Positions 40,934 through 44,590 of a stretch of 44,590 nt of DNA are shown here, one piece after another. Each line of letters begins with the position of its first letter. Position 1 is the first letter of the stretch. A program made the translations under genes and the position numbers. The notes under the pieces are model-generated. The model was not told the origin of the DNA. It did no database searches and was given only the letters and a program-made list of their open reading frames with translations. The stretch comes from an uncultured Acetatifactor sp. (GTDB lineage: Bacteria > Bacillota > Clostridia > Lachnospirales > Lachnospiraceae). The stretch lies in assembly GCA_947589505.1 (NCBI GenBank), contig CANQCF010000007.1, forward strand, positions 1-44,590. Reading direction: 5' to 3'.

Positions 40934-42448
40934 CTACGCGAACATGTCAAGGCCCTTCCGGATCAGATCCACAATGGGTTCCGAGGACAACCCCAGGAAC
41001 AGGTTCAGCGCGATAAAACATATCATGGCAAGGCTCTTTGCCGGGCAGTCCCGCATGTGCAGGACCGTATTGCCCTCCGCCTCTTCTCCCCCGCCGTCCG
41101 CCGGCAGGGGCGTATAAATCCGTATCACGGTCTTCAGGAAGTACATGGCGTTCAGGATCGTGCTCACCGCCAGCGCCACCACGGTCACCAGCATCTTGCC
41201 GTCGTTTTCCATGGCGGCCTGGGCGAACAGGATCTTGGAGATAAAGCCGGAGAACATGGGAAAACCCACCATGGAGAGAGCTCCCACGGTGAAGGTTACC
41301 CCCGCCAGCCGGTTCCGGTAGCCCGCTCCGGTCAGCCGCCGGATGCTTCTCTGTTTGTCCGACACATCGGTCAGTCCCGACGCTGCGACGAACAGAAGGG
41401 ATTTGGTCGCCCCATGGGAGAGGATGTGAAAGATGCTGGCGATCATGCCGGCGGTAGTTCCCAGGCCGAATCCCATGTAGATATAACCGATCTGCGCCAC
41501 GGAGGAAAAGGCGATCATCCTCCGGATATCCTTCTCCCGGATGGCGCTGACGGAGCCGAACAGCATCCCCGCCACGCCGAAGACAAACAATACATTGATA
41601 ACCTTGCTCCGGACGATCAGGTCAAAGCCGATCACCTGATAAAAGATCTTGATCAGCAGAAAGATATACCCCTTGGAGACCAGGGAGGACAAGATCGCCG
41701 CCGAGGACAGCGTGGAATAGCCATAGGCGTCCGGGAGCCAGGCGTGGAACGGAAAGAGCGCGCTCTTGATCGCCAGGCCCACTGCCATAAAGCTGATGGC
41801 GATCAGCAGTGGTATATGATATTCCCCCGTCACGGAAAGCAGCTGCACCTGGATCTTAATGTGGTCCATGAGGAGCTGCCCCGTGAGGTCATAGAGAAAA
41901 ACGATCCCCAGGAGCAGAAGGCCGGATCCCAGAAGGCTCATGATCATATATCTCACCGCCGCCTCAATGGTCCTGCCCGTCTGCCGGATCATGATCAGAC
42001 CGCAGGCGGAAATGGTATTGATCTCCACGAAAACATATGCCGTAAACAGGTCCTTCGTATAGATCAGCGCCAGCAGGGAACAGAGAAGCAGGTTCACCAT
42101 CACATAATAGAGATTCTGTTTCCCCTCTTCGATCTCCAGAAGACGCTCCGCCGCGCCGCCCATCATACAGAGCAGCATGACGATGCAGAAAAACACCGCC
42201 ATGCCCGCCTCCAGGACGCCCACCCGGATCTCATTCCCCCAGGGCGCGGGGAAATGCCCCATGGTGTAGACATAGCTCTCCCCGGTCCCCAGCACGAAGA
42301 CCAGCGTGGCGGCGGAAAGAACGCCTGCGATCGTGATCACCGCCGCATTCAGCGCTTTCGCCGCCTTCCCGCTCAAAACGGAGGACAAGGGCCCCGCAAA
42401 CAGCGACAGCAGGATGCTGAAAAAGGGAAAGTTCTGCACGAAGCTCAT
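40934..42448 (-). CDS. mnhD: Mrp/complex-I-like antiporter subunit 1 (MnhD/MrpD)
   Basis: 504 residues, about 14 helices. This is the most MrpD-like member, directly behind MnhC as in standard mrp operons. Channel residues: Glu in AYVFVEINTIS, Lys in GLAIKSALFPFHAWLPDAYGYS, Lys in SLVSKGYIF and Lys in HGATKSLLF. The ATG overlaps the mnhC stop by four bases (ATGA), giving translational coupling. Gene symbol by position and motif; the other three tandem copies are left unnamed. Confidence 0.92.
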   Translation of the reverse strand: MSFVQNFPFFSILLSLFAGPLSSVLSGKAAKALNAAVITIAGVLSAATLVFVLGTGESYVYTMGHFPAPWGNEIRVGVLEAGMAVFFCIVMLLCMMGGAAERLLEIEEGKQNLYYVMVNLLLCSLLALIYTKDLFTAYVFVEINTISACGLIMIRQTGRTIEAAVRYMIMSLLGSGLLLLGIVFLYDLTGQLLMDHIKIQVQLLSVTGEYHIPLLIAISFMAVGLAIKSALFPFHAWLPDAYGYSTLSSAAILSSLVSKGYIFLLIKIFYQVIGFDLIVRSKVINVLFVFGVAGMLFGSVSAIREKDIRRMIAFSSVAQIGYIYMGFGLGTTAGMIASIFHILSHGATKSLLFVAASGLTDVSDKQRSIRRLTGAGYRNRLAGVTFTVGALSMVGFPMFSGFISKILFAQAAMENDGKMLVTVVALAVSTILNAMYFLKTVIRIYTPLPADGGGEEAEGNTVLHMRDCPAKSLAMICFIALNLFLGLSSEPIVDLIRKGLDMFA

Positions 42449-42825
42449 GATTTTTCCTCCTTCTTCAGCAGGGTGGAGATTTCGTCCAGATTCAGCGTGT
42501 GGTACCGCCGGTACAGACGGATGGTCAGCGCCAGCATCAGGGCGCTGACGGAGACGGACACCACGATGCCGGTGAGCACCAGACCGCTGGGGATCGGATT
42601 GATATAGGCTTCCACGCTCTGCACCCCGTCCACCACGATGGGCGCCTTATGTCCCTCGATATAGCCCTTCACCGCAAGAAAAAGATATACGGAAGTGTCC
42701 ATGATATTCATGCCGATGATCTTTTTGATCAGGTTCTTCTGCATCAGCAGATTGGAAAAGCCGATGCCGAAGAGGATCATGGCCACCGCTTCCTCATAAT
42801 TCCGAAAGAGATTCATAACATCCAT
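42445..42825 (-). CDS. mnhC: Cation/proton antiporter subunit C (MnhC/MrpC, NuoK-like)
   Basis: 126 residues, three helices, related to the complex-I subunit NuoK. It contains ILFGIGFSNLLMQKNLIKKIIGMNIMDTSVYLF and NPIPSGLVLTGIVVSVSVSALMLAL, the latter the standard MrpC/NuoK signature of PxPQALVLTxIVIxxA type. The start at 42825 is chosen because GGAG lies six bases before it. An ATG four codons earlier (42837) lacks a properly spaced site. It overlaps the next antiporter gene by four bases. Confidence 0.92.
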   Translation of the reverse strand: MDVMNLFRNYEEAVAMILFGIGFSNLLMQKNLIKKIIGMNIMDTSVYLFLAVKGYIEGHKAPIVVDGVQSVEAYINPIPSGLVLTGIVVSVSVSALMLALTIRLYRRYHTLNLDEISTLLKKEEKS

Positions 42826-42875
42826 TTTAATCTCCATTCCGCCGTCTATGGCTGACTACATTCTGCCCTCTCACA

Positions 42876-43841
42876 TCAATATCCGCCCTTGCGGAACATT
42901 ACATAAAAGGTGTACATGGTTCCCGCCACCACGATGCCGACGCAGATATTCAGCACCAGGATCAGACCGCTGCTCAGGATCGCTCCCGGCGTTCCCAGGG
43001 GAATCACGCTCTCTATGTGGTTCGCTCCGGTATAGAAGGAATAACTCTTCGCCAGGCAGTAACATCCCAGAGCACTGACGCTCAGGACCTTATAGGTCTT
43101 TTCCGAGAAAAATTTCTCCGTCTTTGCAAAGCCGAAAGCGTTGAGATACAGAATCAGCCCCGCGCCGATCACGGCCCCTCCGGAAAACCCGCCGCCGGGA
43201 CCCAGGTGTCCGCACAGGATGACATAAATTCCAAAGAGGATGATGGGCGGCACCAAAACTTTGGAAACCATCTGCAGGATAACATCGTTTTTCGGCTCAT
43301 AGACGCGGTCCGTCTCCTCTTCCGTGTCTCTCTCCCCCTTCTTTTTGTCATGACGCAGCAAAATGAGCACAGTGCAGGTGGCGGCAAACAGCACATGGGA
43401 TTCCCCCAGGGTGTCGAAGGCCCTGTAATCCAGGATCATGCCGGTCACGATGTTCACCGCCCCGGTCTCCTGCAGCCCTTTTTCGATATAGCGCCGGGAA
43501 ACCTCGTTGTTCACGGGCTTCTCATCCTCTCCGTAGCTCGGCAGAAAGCTGACGGCGATCAGGAGCATAATTACAAGGAAAAAACAGAACGCGACGCAGA
43601 AGATCCGGTACAATTTCTCAAAAAGCTTCACCGGCCTGTTATCGGAAATACGGTAAACCTTATCCAGCCTCTCCTTTTTTTCTTTCCGGAGAGCTTCTTC
43701 CTTTTCCGGTTCCAAAGTCCTTTCGGCCTGTGGTTTCATCCGCAGGTGCTCCAGATAGGGATCCCTCTGCCCCGCAAACCACTGCTCCATCCGGTAGGAA
43801 AGCTTTTTTTTGTATTCTTCCTCCGAAAGCTTTCTACTCAT
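42876..43841 (-). CDS. MbhE-MnhB fusion subunit of an Mrp/Mbh-like antiporter
   Basis: 321 residues from the start at 43841, chosen because AGGAG precedes it and it overlaps the previous gene by 8 bases. Residues 1-70 are a highly charged cytoplasmic stretch (Lys/Glu-rich). A helix at about 78-98 leads into EVSRRYIEKGLQETGAVNIVTG and DYRAFDTLGESHVLF, the signature of MbhE, which is homologous to the C-terminal part of MrpA. From about 185 on is MnhB/MrpB: VSKVLVPPIILFGIYVILCGHLGPGGGFSGGAV. MbhE and MnhB are separate genes in archaeal membrane-bound hydrogenase operons and part of MrpA plus MrpB in Bacillus. The acidic/basic N-terminal extension has no evident homologue that I know. Confidence 0.88.
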   Translation of the reverse strand: MSRKLSEEEYKKKLSYRMEQWFAGQRDPYLEHLRMKPQAERTLEPEKEEALRKEKKERLDKVYRISDNRPVKLFEKLYRIFCVAFCFFLVIMLLIAVSFLPSYGEDEKPVNNEVSRRYIEKGLQETGAVNIVTGMILDYRAFDTLGESHVLFAATCTVLILLRHDKKKGERDTEEETDRVYEPKNDVILQMVSKVLVPPIILFGIYVILCGHLGPGGGFSGGAVIGAGLILYLNAFGFAKTEKFFSEKTYKVLSVSALGCYCLAKSYSFYTGANHIESVIPLGTPGAILSSGLILVLNICVGIVVAGTMYTFYVMFRKGGY

Positions 43842-44100
43842 CCTTCTTCTCCTTCCTGTCGGATTCAACGATGGCATGGATCTTCTTCAGCGTCACAAAA
43901 AACAGAAGGCTCGTGATCCCCGCTCCCACAGCCGCCTCCGTGATTGCCAGATCCGGGGACTCCAGAAGAATCCAGATGATGGACATGACAAGACTGTACG
44001 ACATAAAAATCAGGATGGAATTCAATAAATTTTTTGACAGGGACGCCGCCACGGCGCAGACCACCAGGAACAACAACAGGATATCCGTAAAGACCGACAT
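43834..44100 (-). CDS. MbhD-like antiporter subunit (DUF4040)
   Basis: 88 residues, three helices. It contains NSILIFMSYSLVMSIIWILLESPDLAITEAAVGAGITSLLFF; the ESPDLAITEAAVGAG element is the MbhD/DUF4040 hallmark, homologous to helices 17-19 of MrpA. Its conserved Glu and Asp lie in the predicted ion path. The start at 44100 has AAGGAGG nine bases before it. It overlaps the MbhE-MnhB fusion by eight bases. Confidence 0.9.
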   Translation of the reverse strand: MSVFTDILLLFLVVCAVAASLSKNLLNSILIFMSYSLVMSIIWILLESPDLAITEAAVGAGITSLLFFVTLKKIHAIVESDRKEKKDE

Positions 44101-44217
44101 TTCAGACCGCCTCCTTTTCATAACCATTGTTCTGCCGCACTTCTCCATGCCGTTCAACCGACTTGCTTTATCGCTGCTCCGCCGGTTTTCCGCGAGCTAT
44201 CCATCGGCAGATCCGGC

Positions 44218-44571
44218 TTACTCTTTTTCTTTCTCCCCGGGCTCTATGTTCTTCTTTTTGTAATGCTTTTCCGGCTCCTCATCCGTAGTCACCTCAAGTC
44301 TGGCGATCAGATGGGAGGATGCCGGCGAAGAAAACCACAGGAAGATCACCACGCAGAGCATCTTCAGGGAAGTAAAACTGAAACCGCAGAGGATCATCAG
44401 TCCCAGCATGGAAAATCCAATCCCCAGGGTATCCCCCATGGCCGCCGCATGCATCCGGTTCATAACATAACGGAACCGGAACACACCGATCATTTCAAAT
44501 ACAAAGAAGACAATGCCGCAGAGCAAAAACAGACCGCCCGCGCAAAATCTAATCCACTCCAGCGCCGCCAT
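44218..44571 (-). CDS. mnhG: Cation/proton antiporter subunit G (MnhG/MrpG)
   Basis: 117 residues, three helices and a charged tail. EMIGVFRFRYVMNRMHAAAMGDTLGIGFSMLGLMI matches the MrpG signature (GxxRFPDxYTRLHAxxxxxTLG). The ATG at 44571 with AGAGG eight bases upstream is preferred; a GTG at 44580 with GGAG at four bases is possible. A 117-bp gap separates it from the MbhD-like gene, with no strong promoter seen. MnhE and MnhF would be expected just beyond the right edge. Confidence 0.9.
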   Translation of the reverse strand: MAALEWIRFCAGGLFLLCGIVFFVFEMIGVFRFRYVMNRMHAAAMGDTLGIGFSMLGLMILCGFSFTSLKMLCVVIFLWFSSPASSHLIARLEVTTDEEPEKHYKKKNIEPGEKEKE

Positions 44572-44590
44572 CCTTTTCACCTCTCTCCTC

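Noticed and set aside
41057-42607. 516-residue open frame on the plus strand
   Set aside because: Antisense to the mnhD/mnhC genes, which have clear family motifs and ribosome sites. The product is His/Gln/Arg-rich without domain structure, a shadow caused by GC-rich codon bias.
35859-44580. Energy-conserving hydrogenase or complex I
   Set aside because: Only membrane-arm subunits are seen; no NuoB/C/D-like, [NiFe] or flavin/Fe-S subunit lies within the window. It may continue beyond the right edge.

Overview
The window looks like a chromosomal segment of a Lachnospiraceae-type Clostridium. The grounds are strong AGGAGG ribosome sites, sigma-A promoters with 17-bp spacers, the serC-serA pair with a DUF1015 gene nearby, a DUF6020-like membrane protein, and Firmicutes-type enzymes throughout. 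This placement is inferred from gene content and style, not from a search. Almost everything is transcribed leftward (minus strand). Only three protein genes point right: a small unknown gene, a DNA methyltransferase and aroC. Base composition is uneven. The housekeeping and Mrp genes are GC-rich, while the DUF6020 gene, the membrane gene at 20163-21476 and the SGNH/MBOAT genes are visibly more AT-rich, as expected of exchangeable envelope genes.

Layout: 1-98 is the start of argH. 501-1688 is a TM_helix-repeat membrane protein. 1882-1954 is tRNA-Thr(CGT). 2040-2403 is a gene-free block with a large hairpin and three 99-bp tandem repeats. 2418-5260 carries a DUF6020-like membrane protein and an MscS channel. 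5390-9250 is a DUF1015 gene tightly coupled to a glycogen branching enzyme with an unusual coiled-coil tail. 9459-10807 holds the small unknown gene and a solitary adenine/cytosine-N4 methyltransferase on the plus strand. 10866-13111 is serC-serA. 13330-19999 is a yajC-leuB-ilvD-(small membrane protein)-ilvB-L,D-transpeptidase run. 20163-21476 is an unknown polytopic membrane protein placed between yajC and tgt. 21734-24914 is a chemoreceptor fused to a sugar-binding-protein domain, followed by tgt. 25190-26293 is aroC, divergent from the chemoreceptor.

26355-34239 is a probable six-gene envelope operon: MBOAT acyltransferase, SGNH protein, gmd, fcl, manC and a second, closely similar SGNH protein. 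The nucleotide-sugar genes would turn mannose-1-phosphate into GDP-L-fucose. The MBOAT/SGNH proteins look like a machine that O-acylates a glycan outside the membrane. No glycosyltransferase is present in the window.

34407-44571 is a MATE transporter preceded in transcription order by an Mrp/Mbh-like cation/proton antiporter operon: MnhG, an MbhD-like subunit, an MbhE-MnhB fusion, MnhC, then four complex-I ND4/ND5-like subunits in a row. No hydrogenase or dehydrogenase module is visible before the window ends.

The least conventional items are the chemoreceptor whose ligand-binding domain appears to lie in the cytoplasm (22884-24914), the four-antiporter Mrp-like operon, the duplicated SGNH genes around the GDP-fucose cassette, and the 99-bp repeat/hairpin block beside the tRNA.
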